Of a stretch of 64,000 nt of DNA, positions 15,443 through 24,427 are shown piece by piece. Positions within the stretch are counted from its first letter, which is position 1; every line of letters begins with the position of its first letter. The stretch is from Longimicrobium sp. (lineage in GTDB: Bacteria > Gemmatimonadota > Gemmatimonadetes > Longimicrobiales > Longimicrobiaceae). The stretch spans positions 108,838 through 172,837 of the forward strand of contig DASVQP010000052.1 of the NCBI GenBank assembly GCA_036389135.1, given 5' to 3'. The notes beneath the pieces are model-generated. The model did not search any database and was not told the DNA's origin. It saw only the letters and a program-made list of their open reading frames with translations. A program made the position numbers and the translations under genes.

Positions 15443-16659
15443 TCACCCTGCCAGGCCGCCCCCGCGCCGAAGCCCGTCCCGCCCAGCCGCCGGTCCCCCC
15501 GCGCGACCGGCGCCCCGCCGCGCCCCGCCCGGCCGCCGCCAGGGTTGCCCGCGCCGAGTCCACGCTGGAGTCGCGCGCGCTCGTCGCCCTCACCGCCGTG
15601 GCGCTCTGCTTCGGGCTGGTGGAGATGTACAGCGCCTCGTCGTTCATCGCGCGCAGCGAGGACCTTCCGGGGCATTACTACGCCCTCAAGCAGCTGCGGG
15701 CCGTCGCGGCGGGCGTGCTGATGGCCGCCATCATCTCGCGGCTCGACTACCGCCGCTTCCGGCTGTGGGCGTGGCCGATGCTGATCGGCGTGGGGCTGAT
15801 GCTGGTGGTGGTGATCATGCCGGGTACGGAGGCGATCGCGCCGCGCATCAACGGCGCGCGGCGCTGGCTGGACCTGGGGATGTCGTTCCAGCCGTCGGAG
15901 CTGGCGAAGCTGGTGCTGATCATCTGGACGGCGATGCTGGCGGTGAAGAAGGAGGACAAGCTCCACTCCATGAGCCGCGGCCTGGTGCCCTTTCTGATGG
16001 TGTGGGTGCCGATCGCGCTCCTCATCTTCCTGGAGCCCAACCTGAGCGCGGCGCTCCTCGTGGTCCTGCTCAGCGCGCTGGTACTCTTTGCGGGCGGGGC
16101 GCGGATCGGACACTTCATCGTGCTGGGGCTGATCGCCATCCCCGTCGTCTGGGCCAAGGTCCAGGACGCGGGCTACCGGATGAAGCGCATCGCCGCCTTC
16201 CTCGATCCCGGCAACGACACGCAGGGCGTCGCGTACCAGATCAACCAGTCGCTGATCGCCATCGGCTCCGGCGGGCTGGGCGGGGTGGGTTTCGGCAACT
16301 CGCGCCAGAAGTTCGGCTTCCTTCCCGAGGCCCACAACGACTTCCTCTTCTCCATGATCTCCGAGGAGTGGGGGCTGGTGGGCGTGCTGTTCGTCGTGGC
16401 GGTCTTCGCGGGGTTCCTGGTACTGGGCTACCGCATCGCGGCGCGCGCGCCGGACCGCTTCGGCTACCTGGTGGCGCTCGGGATGACCAACCTGATCGTC
16501 GTCACCGCCTTCCTCCACATGGGCGTCGCAATGGCACTGCTGCCGACCACGGGCTTCACCCTTCCCTTCATGTCGTACGGGGGGAGCGCGCTGCTCACCT
16601 ACTTCGTGGCGGTCGGCGTGCTGCTGAGCGTGGCCCGCACGCGGGGGACGGCCGCATGA
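15439..16659 (+). CDS. ftsW: Septal peptidoglycan glycosyltransferase FtsW
   Basis: A 406-residue SEDS-family protein that polymerises lipid II at the septum with FtsI. About ten membrane segments follow a 45-residue Pro/Arg/Ala-rich cytoplasmic N-terminus. Conserved sites are N-G-A-R-R-W-L-D-L-G near the first large loop, F-Q-P-S-E-L-A-K, L-E-P-N-L-S-A-A (with the position of the catalytic Asp occupied in the family's usual region nearby), P-E-A-H-N-D-F-L-F-S and P-F-M-S-Y-G-G-S. GTG 15439 overlaps the murD stop, and the gene overlaps murG by four bases. Confidence 0.95.
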   Translation: MITLPGRPRAEARPAQPPVPPRDRRPAAPRPAAARVARAESTLESRALVALTAVALCFGLVEMYSASSFIARSEDLPGHYYALKQLRAVAAGVLMAAIISRLDYRRFRLWAWPMLIGVGLMLVVVIMPGTEAIAPRINGARRWLDLGMSFQPSELAKLVLIIWTAMLAVKKEDKLHSMSRGLVPFLMVWVPIALLIFLEPNLSAALLVVLLSALVLFAGGARIGHFIVLGLIAIPVVWAKVQDAGYRMKRIAAFLDPGNDTQGVAYQINQSLIAIGSGGLGGVGFGNSRQKFGFLPEAHNDFLFSMISEEWGLVGVLFVVAVFAGFLVLGYRIAARAPDRFGYLVALGMTNLIVVTAFLHMGVAMALLPTTGFTLPFMSYGGSALLTYFVAVGVLLSVARTRGTAA

Positions 16660-17783
16660 CGCCGCCCCGCATCCTCTTCGCCGGCGGCGGAACCGGGGGG
16701 CACCTGTACCCCGCGCTCGCCCTGGCCGACGCCTTCCAGCGGATGCACCCCGGCGCGGAGGTGATGTTCATCGGCGCGCGGCGCGGCGTGGAAGCTCGCG
16801 TGCTGCCGGAAAAGGGCGTCCCGCACCGCCTCCTTCCGCTGGAGCCGATCCGCAGGCAGAAGCCGTGGCAGAACTGGCGGCTGATCCCCGCGATGCTCGG
16901 CTCGGCGACCGGGCTGCGCTCCGTCTTCCGCTCCTTCAAGCCCGACCTGGTGGTGGGGACGGGCGGCTACGCGAGCGGACCCGCCGTGGCGTGGGGGGTG
17001 ATGCGGGGGGTGCCGACCGCGCTCCAGGAGCAGAACTCGTATCCGGGCTTCGTCACGCGCACCATGAGCGGCCGGGTCCGCCAGCTTCACCTCGCCTTTC
17101 CGGAGGCGCGCGCGCACCTGAAGCCTGGGAAGCGCACGGAGGTGTTCGAGCACGGCAACCCCATCAACCCGCCCGACCTGACGCTGGACCGCGCCGCCGC
17201 CCGCGCCCGCTTCGGCCTGTCCGACGGCACGGTGTGCCTGGTGACGGGCGGCAGCCAGGGCGCGCGCTCGGTGAACGAGGCGCTGCTCGGCGCACTTCGC
17301 GGCGTGGCGGACGGGCGCCTTCCCGCGCCGCCGGCCGGCTTCCAGATCCTGTGGGCGACGGGCCCCGCGACGTACGACAAGACGGCCGAGAAGCTGGCGC
17401 AGGTGGGGAATCCGGGGTGGGTGCACGTCCTCCCCTACATCCAGGACATGCCGGGCGCTCTCGCCTCCGCCGACTTCTCCATCGCGCGCGCCGGGGCGAT
17501 GACGCTGGCCGAGCTGTGCGCGTGGGGCATCCCCAGCATCCTCGTCCCCTTTCCGCACGCGGCGGCCAACCACCAGCACCACAACGCCGTCGCGCTGGCC
17601 GACGCGGGCGCCGCGGTGATGGTGGAGGAAAAGGACCTCGCGGCCGAGCGGCTGTGGACCGAGGTGATGGCGCTGGCCTCGTCGCCCGAGCGGCGCGAGG
17701 AGATCGCCGGGCATGCGCGCGAGCGCGGGCGCCCCAACGCGGCCGACCTGATCGTGCACGAGCTGACGAAGCTGATCGGGTGA
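16656..17783 (+). CDS. murG: UDP-GlcNAc:lipid I GlcNAc transferase
   Basis: A 375-residue GT-B glycosyltransferase that makes lipid II on the inner face of the membrane. The N-terminal G10-G-G-T-G-G-H16 loop and the second glycine loop (T-G-G-S-Q-G-A-R-S-V-N) are intact, as is the UDP-GlcNAc site R-A-G-A-M-T-L-A-E-L. Start ATG 16656 overlaps ftsW. It is the last gene of this tightly overlapped run; a repeat-bearing spacer separates it from murC. Confidence 0.95.
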   Translation: MTPPRILFAGGGTGGHLYPALALADAFQRMHPGAEVMFIGARRGVEARVLPEKGVPHRLLPLEPIRRQKPWQNWRLIPAMLGSATGLRSVFRSFKPDLVVGTGGYASGPAVAWGVMRGVPTALQEQNSYPGFVTRTMSGRVRQLHLAFPEARAHLKPGKRTEVFEHGNPINPPDLTLDRAAARARFGLSDGTVCLVTGGSQGARSVNEALLGALRGVADGRLPAPPAGFQILWATGPATYDKTAEKLAQVGNPGWVHVLPYIQDMPGALASADFSIARAGAMTLAELCAWGIPSILVPFPHAAANHQHHNAVALADAGAAVMVEEKDLAAERLWTEVMALASSPERREEIAGHARERGRPNAADLIVHELTKLIG

Positions 17784-17849
17784 ATCCCAGGAGCGAATGA
17801 AGGCCGCTGGGAACACGCAAATCCGCCTTTGCGGATTCCGGGTCTGACC

Positions 17850-18010
17850 TCGCGTTTCTGGAGCCGGCTTCAGCCGCCTTCCCGTCGTTCCAGCCGGGGG
17901 ATTCATCCCCCGGTGAGGCGGACGGGCCGATGTCGGCGGGAACGCCCCGATCCACGGGCACGGCCCCGCGAAGGCGGACATCGTGTAGCTCCAGCGGCGA
18001 ATGTCTTCGC
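17850..18010. repeat. Family A modular palindrome cluster, copy 3, inside the dcw cluster
   Basis: The spacer between murG and murC contains GGAGCCGGCTTCAGCCGCC, CCGGGGGATTCATCCCCCGG, CCGCGAAGGCGGAC and the GCGGCGAATGTCTTCGC module. They are in reverse orientation to most other copies. No coding sequence is seen. TATATT at 18049-18054, just downstream, resembles a -10 element and could be a murC promoter, but no good -35 accompanies it. Confidence 0.75.
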
Positions 18011-18052
18011 TCTGGATTCAGCAACTTTCCCAACCGTATTGCGGGCGGTATA

Positions 18053-19462
18053 TTGAACGGATTCGATCTGGTGGAGCTGGCGGGGCGCGGGCCCGTGCAT
18101 TTCATGGGCATCGGCGGGGCGGGGATGAGCCCGCTGGCCGACATGCTCATGCTTTCCGGCGTGCGGGTGACCGGGTGCGACGCGCATCCCAACCCCGCCA
18201 GCCGGCTGCTCGCCGAGCGCGGCGCCACGGTGCTGGAAGGCCACGGCGCCGCTCACATCCAGGATGCCGCCGCCCTGGTGATGACCGCGGCGATCCCGGC
18301 CGACCATCCCGAGATCCGCGCCGCTCGCGAGCGGGGGATCCCGGTGCTCAAGCGGGCCGAGGCGCTGGGCGCGATCGTCAACCACGGGCTCGTGGTGGGC
18401 ATCGCGGGGACGCACGGAAAGACGACGACCACGACGCTCACCACCGCGGTGCTGGCCGCCGCCGGGCTCAACCCCACGGGCTTCGTGGGCGCGCACGTGC
18501 CGGCCTGGGGCGGCAACCTCCGCCGTGGCGACGACCACCTCTACGTGGTGGAAGCCGATGAATACGACCGCTCGTTCCACCATCTCCGCCCCACCATCGC
18601 CGTCGTGACCACCCTGGAAGCCGACCACCTCGACATCTACGGCTCGCTGGAAGCCGTCGAGGAATCGTTCCGCATCTTCGTGGACTCGGTCCCCGCGGAC
18701 GGGCTGGTGGCGGCGTGCGCGGACGACCACGGGGCCGGGCGCCTCGCCGCCGCGCTCCCCGGCGACGCCGGCCGCGTTATGACCTACGGCGTCAACGCCG
18801 GCTCCATGCTCCGCGCGGAGAACGTGCGCATGGCCCCCATCGAGACGCTGTTCGAGGTGCGCGAGCGCGGAGAGCCGCTGGGAACCGCGCGGCTGCGCGC
18901 CCCCGGCCTGCACAACGTCCGCAACGCCCTTGCGGCGATCGCGGTGGGCCGGCGGCTGGGCGCGTCGTGGGACGCCATCGCGGAGGGGATCGCCTCGTAC
19001 AGCGGAGTGGACCGCCGCTTCGAGCACGTGGGCGAGGCGGGCGGAGTGCTCTTCGTGGACGACTACGCGCACCACCCCACCGAGGTGTCCGCCACGCTGC
19101 GCGCCGCCCGCGAAGCCCACCCCGGCCGGCGCCTGGTGCTCGCCTTCCAGCCGCACCTCTACTCCCGCACGCGCGACTTCGCCCACGAGTTCGGCCAGGC
19201 GCTGGCGATGGCGGACGTCGTCTTCCTGACCGACGTGTACGCCGCGCGCGAGCTGCCGATCGAGGGAGTCAACGGGATGCTGATCGCCGAGCCCGCGCGC
19301 GCCGCCGGCGCCGACCTGCGCTACGTGCCGGACCGCGCCGCCATCGTGGGCGCCGTGGCCGCGGAGCTCCGCGAGGGCGACCTGTGCATCACCATGGGCG
19401 CCGGGAACCTGGACTCCGCCGCGCGCGAGCTGCTGGCCTCCCGCCGCCGGCCGACCGGCTGA
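18053..19462 (+). CDS. murC: UDP-N-acetylmuramate:L-alanine ligase
   Basis: A Mur ligase of about 469 residues adding the first stem-peptide residue to UDP-MurNAc. The N-terminal H-F-M-G-I-G-G-A-G-M-S-P-L and ATP loop G-T-H-G-K-T-T-T-T (MurC-type histidine) are diagnostic; E-A-D-E-Y-D-R-S-F and D-D-Y-A-H-H-P-T-E-V also fit. The start is uncertain: TTG 18053 gives a normal-length N-terminus, while GTG 18071 would fit if TATATT at 18049-18054 is a real -10. The frame is open further upstream through repeats. murB, which follows murC in many clusters, is missing here. Overlaps ftsQ by one base. Confidence 0.92.
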   Translation: MNGFDLVELAGRGPVHFMGIGGAGMSPLADMLMLSGVRVTGCDAHPNPASRLLAERGATVLEGHGAAHIQDAAALVMTAAIPADHPEIRAARERGIPVLKRAEALGAIVNHGLVVGIAGTHGKTTTTTLTTAVLAAAGLNPTGFVGAHVPAWGGNLRRGDDHLYVVEADEYDRSFHHLRPTIAVVTTLEADHLDIYGSLEAVEESFRIFVDSVPADGLVAACADDHGAGRLAAALPGDAGRVMTYGVNAGSMLRAENVRMAPIETLFEVRERGEPLGTARLRAPGLHNVRNALAAIAVGRRLGASWDAIAEGIASYSGVDRRFEHVGEAGGVLFVDDYAHHPTEVSATLRAAREAHPGRRLVLAFQPHLYSRTRDFAHEFGQALAMADVVFLTDVYAARELPIEGVNGMLIAEPARAAGADLRYVPDRAAIVGAVAAELREGDLCITMGAGNLDSAARELLASRRRPTG

Positions 19463-20211
19463 TGAAGCGCCGCACCCGCCGCATCGTCCTCGCCGCCGTC
19501 GCCCTCGTGGCGGCCTCGTCGCCCTTCTGGGGCCCGCCGCTGCTGCGCGTGACGCCGGGCTTCGAGACGCGCCGCGTGGAAGTCTCCGGCACACGCCTGC
19601 TGGCCCCGCACGAGGTGCTCGCCGCCTCGGGCGTGAAGATCGGCGGCAGCGTGTGGACGGACCCGGCCGGCTGGGAAGCCGCCCTCCGCCGCCACCCGGT
19701 CGTCGCCGAAGCGGAGGTCACGCGCCGCCTGCCGAACACGCTGCGCATCCGCGTGACGGAGAAGCGCGCCGCCGCCCTGGTGCAGGCCGGCACCCTGCGC
19801 CCCGTCACCGCCGAGGGTGAGGTGCTCCCGGTCGACCCCGCGCGTGTGCCGCTGGACCTGCCGCTCGTGCGCGCACCGGTGAAGCCGGACGCGCGCGGCC
19901 GCATTCCCGCGGGCCCGGTGCGCGCGCTTCTCGCGGAAGCGGGACGGCTGGGCGAGCTGGACCCGGCGCTGATGGCCCGGGTGAGCGAGGTGCGCCCCGA
20001 CCCGTCCGGCGCGCTTCGCCTGGTGCTGAGCGCCCCCGCCGCCGAGGTGCTGATCCCCGCCGGCGCGGACGACGCCCGCCTGGTCCGCCTGCGCGCCGCG
20101 CTCGCCGACCTGGAGCGCCGCGTCCCCGCCGACTCGTCGCAGCGCCGCATTCGGGTGGACGCGCGGTGGGAGGATCAGATCGTGGTGAGGTTGCCGGAAA
20201 AGAAGTCCTGA
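19462..20211 (+). CDS. ftsQ: FtsQ-like division protein
   Basis: A 249-residue bitopic membrane protein: a short Arg/Lys-rich N-terminus, one membrane segment (about residues 8-30), then a POTRA domain (F-E-T-R-R-V-E-V-S-G-T-R-L-L-A-P-H-E-V, about 33-105) and the FtsQ beta domain. R-R-H-P-V-V-A-E-A-E-V-T-R-R-L-P-N-T-L-R-I is the typical FtsQ/DivIB stretch. It links FtsB/FtsL to the early divisome. It overlaps murC and precedes ftsA, though a tandem heptamer repeat separates it from ftsA. Confidence 0.9.
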   Translation: MKRRTRRIVLAAVALVAASSPFWGPPLLRVTPGFETRRVEVSGTRLLAPHEVLAASGVKIGGSVWTDPAGWEAALRRHPVVAEAEVTRRLPNTLRIRVTEKRAAALVQAGTLRPVTAEGEVLPVDPARVPLDLPLVRAPVKPDARGRIPAGPVRALLAEAGRLGELDPALMARVSEVRPDPSGALRLVLSAPAAEVLIPAGADDARLVRLRAALADLERRVPADSSQRRIRVDARWEDQIVVRLPEKKS

Positions 20212-20330
20212 GTCCTAAGTGCTAAGTCCTGAACTGCAGCACCTGGCACTTAGCACTTAGCACTTAGCACTTAGCACTTAGCACTTAGCACTTAGCACTT
20301 AGCACTTAGCACTTAGCACCTACTTCCCCC
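20212..20330. repeat. Heptamer hairpin, copy 2: ten perfect CACTTAG units
   Basis: CACTTAG is repeated ten times without error from 20247 to 20316. A short inverse arm (CTAAGTGCTAAGTC, about 20215-20229) precedes it, so part of the array can fold back. It occupies nearly the whole ftsQ-ftsA spacer and ends 18 bases before the ftsA start, a place where a spacer this size is uncommon in dcw clusters. It is the purest copy of the family. Confidence 0.9.
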
Positions 20331-20334
20331 CCGG

Positions 20335-21594
20335 ATGCGCCCTCAACTCGTCGCAGGACTGGACATCGGCTCCAGCAAGACCGCCGTCGTGATCGCCGAG
20401 GTGACCGGCGATTCCATCCACCGCGCCCAGGTCAAGATCCTGGGGGTGGGGCAGGCGCGCACGGGAGGCATCCGCCGCGAGATCGTCACCGACATCGAGG
20501 CCACCACCGAGTCCGTCCGCAAGGCGATCCAGGAAGCCGAGCTGATGGCGGGGGTCAAGGTGGAGCGCGTCTTCACCGGGATCGCCGGGGAGCACATCCA
20601 TGCCTGGCCGTCGACCGGCGTCGTGGCCGTGGCGCGCTCCCCCGGCACCGACGGAGAGATCCGCCCCGGCGACGTGGACCGCGTGCACGAGGTGGCGCGC
20701 GCGGTGGTGATCCCCACCGACCGCGAGCTGATCCACGCCATCCCGCAGGAGTACATCGTCGACTCGCAGAACGGCATCCGCGATCCCGTGGGGATGGCGG
20801 GGACGCGGCTGGAGGCGGAGGTGTTCATCGTGACCGGATCGAGCCCGGCGGCGCAGAACATCCGCAAGGCCGTGAGCCGGGCCGGCTACGAGGTGGCCGA
20901 GCTGGTGCTGGAGCCGCTCGCTTCGTCCCTCGCCGTCATGAGCGAGGACGAGAAGGAGATCGGCACCGTGCTGGTGGAGCTGGGCGGCGGGACGACCGAC
21001 GTAGCCATCTTCTACGAGCGCAAGGTGCGGCACCTGGCCTCGCTCCCCTGGGGCGGCGCCACCGTCACCAACGACATCGCCAAGGGCCTTTCGCTTCCGT
21101 ACGCGGAGGCGGGGCGCGCAAAGGAGCGCTTCGGCGCCGCCCGCGCGGACCTGGTGGACCCCAACGAGACGTTCGAGGTCGCCGCGGCCGCCGCGGGTCA
21201 GACGCGCCACATCGCGCGCGAGCTGCTGGCGCACATCATCGAGCAGCGGATGGACGAGATCTTTGGGCTCGTCGCCGCCGAGCTGGAGAGGAGCGGGCTC
21301 GCGCCGGAGCTGGCCGGCGGCATCGTGCTGACCGGGGGCGGAGCGTCGCTGCACGGCATCGTGGAGCTGGCCGAGCGGAGCTTCGCCGGGCCCGTGCGCA
21401 TCGGCGTTCCGGGGGAGGGTCTCGGCGGCCTTGCGGATTCGGTCCGCCGCCCCAAATTTGCTTCTGCCGCAGGACTCGCGCTGTATGGATCCCGCCGACT
21501 CATCTCGGAATCCCCCGAAGGGAGCGCGCCCGTTAACGCCTCCGTAAACGGCGTCATCAAGTGGATGAAAGATTGGCTCACGGACTTCTTTTGA
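20335..21594 (+). CDS. ftsA: Cell division protein FtsA
   Basis: A 419-residue actin-fold ATPase that tethers FtsZ to the membrane. It has the phosphate-1 loop G-L-D-I-G-S-S-K-T-A, the SHS2/1C region, and phosphate-2 and adenosine motifs (V-E-L-G-G-G-T-T-D-V-A; G-G-I-V-L-T-G-G-G-A-S). The C-terminus V-I-K-W-M-K-D-W-L-T-D-F-F is the amphipathic membrane-targeting helix. ATG 20335 lacks an evident ribosome binding site, since the heptamer repeat ends just upstream. ftsZ follows after 76 bases. Confidence 0.95.
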   Translation: MRPQLVAGLDIGSSKTAVVIAEVTGDSIHRAQVKILGVGQARTGGIRREIVTDIEATTESVRKAIQEAELMAGVKVERVFTGIAGEHIHAWPSTGVVAVARSPGTDGEIRPGDVDRVHEVARAVVIPTDRELIHAIPQEYIVDSQNGIRDPVGMAGTRLEAEVFIVTGSSPAAQNIRKAVSRAGYEVAELVLEPLASSLAVMSEDEKEIGTVLVELGGGTTDVAIFYERKVRHLASLPWGGATVTNDIAKGLSLPYAEAGRAKERFGAARADLVDPNETFEVAAAAAGQTRHIARELLAHIIEQRMDEIFGLVAAELERSGLAPELAGGIVLTGGGASLHGIVELAERSFAGPVRIGVPGEGLGGLADSVRRPKFASAAGLALYGSRRLISESPEGSAPVNASVNGVIKWMKDWLTDFF

Positions 21595-21670
21595 CCGTGC
21601 AGCCCCTGGATAGAGCATGCCCAGAAGACATGACGAGCACGTCCCTCCCACGCGCCTGGAGGACTAGAGG

Positions 21671-22912
21671 ATGATCTTCGAGTACGAAGAGATTATGCCG
21701 CAGAACGCCCGCATGAAGGTGGTGGGCGTGGGCGGCGGCGGCGGAAACGCCGTCAACCGGATGATCGAGGAGGACCTGGAGGGGGTCGAGTTCATCAGCG
21801 TGAACACCGACGCCCAGGTCCTGAAGACCAGCAAGTGCCCCATCAAGCTGCAGATCGGGCAGAAGCTCACGCGCGGGCTCGGCGCCGGGGCGCGTCCGGA
21901 GATCGGGCGCCTGGCGCTGGAGGAGAACGCGGACGAGCTGCGCAAGGCGCTGGAAGGCGCGGACCTCGTCTTCATCACGGCGGGGATGGGCGGCGGCACC
22001 GGCACCGGCGCGGCGCCGGTGATCGCCGAGATGGCGCGCGAGATGGGGGCGCTGACCATCGCCATCGTCACCAAGCCCTTCATGTTCGAGGGGAAGAAGC
22101 GCCTCAAGCAGGCCGAGCTGGGCCTCGCGGAGCTGAAGCGCTGCGCGGATACGATGATCGTGGTGCCAAACGAGCGCCTGCTTTCGGTCGTCGGCAAAGG
22201 CACCTCGTTCAAGGATGCGCTCAAGAAGGCCGACGAAGTGCTTCTGCACGCCACCCAGGGGATCTCGGACCTGATCCGCGTGACGGGCGAGGTGAACGTG
22301 GACTTCGCGGACGTGCGCACGGTGATGAGCAACCGCGGCACGGCGCTGATGGGCACGGGCTTCGGCAAGGGGGAGAACCGCGCGGTGGAGGCGGCGCAGG
22401 AGGCGATCTCGTCGCCGCTGCTGGACAACATCTCCATCAAGGGCGCGGCCGGCGTGCTCATCAACATCACCGGCGGGATGGACCTGGCGATCGACGAGGT
22501 GACGACCATCTCCACCATCATCCAGGAAGCCGCCGGCGACGACGCCGAGATCATCTTCGGCGCGGTGCACGACAGCAACATGAAGGAAGAGGTGCGCGTC
22601 ACGGTGATCGCCACCGGTTTCGAAAAGGAGGAGTTCGAGCGGTCGGACAACGTGATCCGCCCGGACTTCCGCGGCGGGCGCACTTCCGTGGAGCCGCGCA
22701 CGCAGGCGACGCCGATGTACGGCACGCGGCAGGTGATGCCCTCGGGCGCCGTCTCGCCGCCGCCCGCGCCGGTGGAGACGCAGGCGTCCAGCGGCCGCGA
22801 ATCGGCGGGGAGCACTCCGGTGCACAAGTTCCCGCCGCCGCGCCCCGCCCCGGACCCGCGCATGCCGAGCGACCTCGAAATCCCGACCTTCATTCGCCGG
22901 CAGATGGACTGA
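21671..22912 (+). CDS. ftsZ: Cell division GTPase FtsZ
   Basis: A 413-residue tubulin homologue that forms the Z ring. The tubulin signature G-G-G-T-G-T-G is at 107-113, the synergy-loop segment [10 protein letters not shown] in the C-terminal domain, then a Pro-rich linker (about residues 325-395), and the conserved tail [10 protein letters not shown] that binds FtsA/ZipA-type partners. Start ATG 21671 is preceded by GGAGG (21657-21661). An E-Y-E-E-I-M lead-in before the core is slightly unusual but not unique. It is the last gene of the dcw cluster. Confidence 0.97.
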   Translation: MIFEYEEIMPQNARMKVVGVGGGGGNAVNRMIEEDLEGVEFISVNTDAQVLKTSKCPIKLQIGQKLTRGLGAGARPEIGRLALEENADELRKALEGADLVFITAGMGGGTGTGAAPVIAEMAREMGALTIAIVTKPFMFEGKKRLKQAELGLAELKRCADTMIVVPNERLLSVVGKGTSFKDALKKADEVLLHATQGISDLIRVTGEVNVDFADVRTVMSNRGTALMGTGFGKGENRAVEAAQEAISSPLLDNISIKGAAGVLINITGGMDLAIDEVTTISTIIQEAAGDDAEIIFGAVHDSNMKEEVRVTVIATGFEKEEFERSDNVIRPDFRGGRTSVEPRTQATPMYGTRQVMPSGAVSPPPAPVETQASSGRESAGSTPVHKFPPPRPAPDPRMPSDLEIPTFIRRQMD

Positions 22913-23020
22913 GGCGTGCCGGCGCATTAAGTTGTCGCGGTTTCATGAGCGAAGCGGGCCTGGGCGAAGGAATTTGCCCTGGCCGCTTCGCTCCCGCTTT
23001 TGCTGGTGGGAACAGCGGCC

Positions 23021-23103
23021 TCACACAGAGGCCACAGAGGATGACGGACAAGTCACAGAAGGACTTCTTCTGTTCTTTCAATTCCCTCTGTGTCTCTGTG
23101 TGA
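23021..23103. repeat. Family B CACAGAG-armed hairpin, copy 1
   Basis: TCACACAGAG (23021-23030) pairs with CTCTGTGTGA (23094-23103), and CACAGAGG (23033-23040) with CCTCTGTG (23085-23092). A small inner hairpin ACAGAAG/CTTCTGT lies in the middle. It fills much of the spacer between ftsZ and the M23 peptidase and may end the ftsZ transcript, though no T-run follows. Copies at 31521 and 45821. Confidence 0.8.
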
Positions 23104-23137
23104 GCTGCCGTTCGGACATCCAAGCAGGGAGAGTCGG

Positions 23138-24427
23138 ATGGCGCACTCGAAAAGCTTCTTCGCGCTCGGAGTGTTGGGCGGTCTGGGATTGGTACTCTCG
23201 TCGATTGGCGACAAGCCGCAGGACGAGAAGCCGCGGCGGGTGACGGTTCCGGTCGCGCAGGTCAGGGCCGCGCCTCGGCCGCTCGAAGTCTCGTACGCGG
23301 ACACGCTCCGCAAGGGCGAGACGCTCTCGGAGCTGATGGGGCGCACGCGGCTCAACATCGAGGAGGCGCGCGCCCTTCTCGCGCACATCGAGGCGGTGCA
23401 GGACGTGCGCAAGGTGCGGCCGGGGCTCGTTTTGCGCTACACGCAGGCCACCTTTGACGGTCTGATGAAGCGCGCGGAGCTGGGGCTGGACCCGGACCAC
23501 GTGCTCTCGGTGGAAGCGGGGAAGGAAGGGCTGGCGGCGCGCGTGGCCGAGGTGAAGGTGAGCCCCGACACGGCGGTGCTGGCCGGGACGGTGAAGTCGT
23601 CGCTCTACCAGGCCCTCATTGAGGGCGCGGGCGACGTTCCGCGCGCCGAGCGGCAGCAGATCGCAGACGTGCTGGCCGACCAGATCTTTGCGTGGAAGCT
23701 CGATTTCTCCAGCGATCTTCGCTCCGGCGACTCCTTTCGCATCGTCTACGAGCGGATGGCGCGGCCGGACGGCACCGCCCGCTCGGGGCGCGTCCTGGCG
23801 GTGCAGTTCGAGGTCGGCGGCAAGCTCCAGGAGGCCTACCTCTTCCGCCAGCACGGGCGCGACGACTACTTCGACGGCGACGGCGAGTCGCTGCGCCGCG
23901 CCTTCCTCCGCGCCCCGCTGGAGTTCCGCCGCATCTCCTCCACCTTCTCCACCGGCCGCTACCACCCCATCCTGCACCGCATGCGCGCCCACAAGGGCGT
24001 GGACTTCGCCGCGTCCCGGGGCACCCCGGTGCGCGCCGTCGGTGATGGCGTCGTGGCGCGTGCCGGGTGGAGCGGCGGGTACGGCAACGTGGTGCAGCTT
24101 CGGCACATGCGCGGCTACGGCAGCCGCTACGCGCACCTCTCGCGCTTCGCGGACGGCATCCGCGCCGGCACCCGCGTGCAGCAGGGCGACGTGATCGGCT
24201 ACGTGGGGAGCACCGGGCTCTCGACGGGTCCGCATCTGCACTACGAGTTCCACAGCGACGGGCGCGCGGTGGACCCCAACCGGGTCAAGTTCATCACCGG
24301 CGAGCCGGTGGTGGCGTCCGCCAGGGGCCGCTTCCGCGCACTGGTTGAGCAGCGGATGGCCGTGATGGATCGCGCCGGATCGCCGCGCCTGGCCATGCGC
24401 ACCTCGGGCGCGCGCGCAGGTGAGTGA
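23138..24427 (+). CDS. M23-family peptidoglycan endopeptidase
   Basis: A 429-residue exported or membrane-anchored protein (hydrophobic N-terminus F-F-A-L-G-V-L-G-G-L-G-L-V-L). A middle region resembling the LysM/OapA-like part of MepM-type proteins precedes a lysostaphin-fold M23 domain. Zinc ligands are H285 and D289 (H-K-G-V-D-F-A) and H368 with catalytic H366 (H-L-H-Y-E-F). All catalytic residues are present, so it is probably an active D,D-endopeptidase rather than an EnvC-type degenerate activator. ATG 23138 has GGGAGA six bases upstream. It follows the dcw cluster, consistent with a role in wall cleavage during growth or division. It overlaps hisA by eight bases. Confidence 0.85.
   Translation: MAHSKSFFALGVLGGLGLVLSSIGDKPQDEKPRRVTVPVAQVRAAPRPLEVSYADTLRKGETLSELMGRTRLNIEEARALLAHIEAVQDVRKVRPGLVLRYTQATFDGLMKRAELGLDPDHVLSVEAGKEGLAARVAEVKVSPDTAVLAGTVKSSLYQALIEGAGDVPRAERQQIADVLADQIFAWKLDFSSDLRSGDSFRIVYERMARPDGTARSGRVLAVQFEVGGKLQEAYLFRQHGRDDYFDGDGESLRRAFLRAPLEFRRISSTFSTGRYHPILHRMRAHKGVDFAASRGTPVRAVGDGVVARAGWSGGYGNVVQLRHMRGYGSRYAHLSRFADGIRAGTRVQQGDVIGYVGSTGLSTGPHLHYEFHSDGRAVDPNRVKFITGEPVVASARGRFRALVEQRMAVMDRAGSPRLAMRTSGARAGE

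Noticed and set aside
20247..20316. CRISPR-like array
   Set aside because: The units are contiguous 7-mers without spacers, so this is a tandem repeat.
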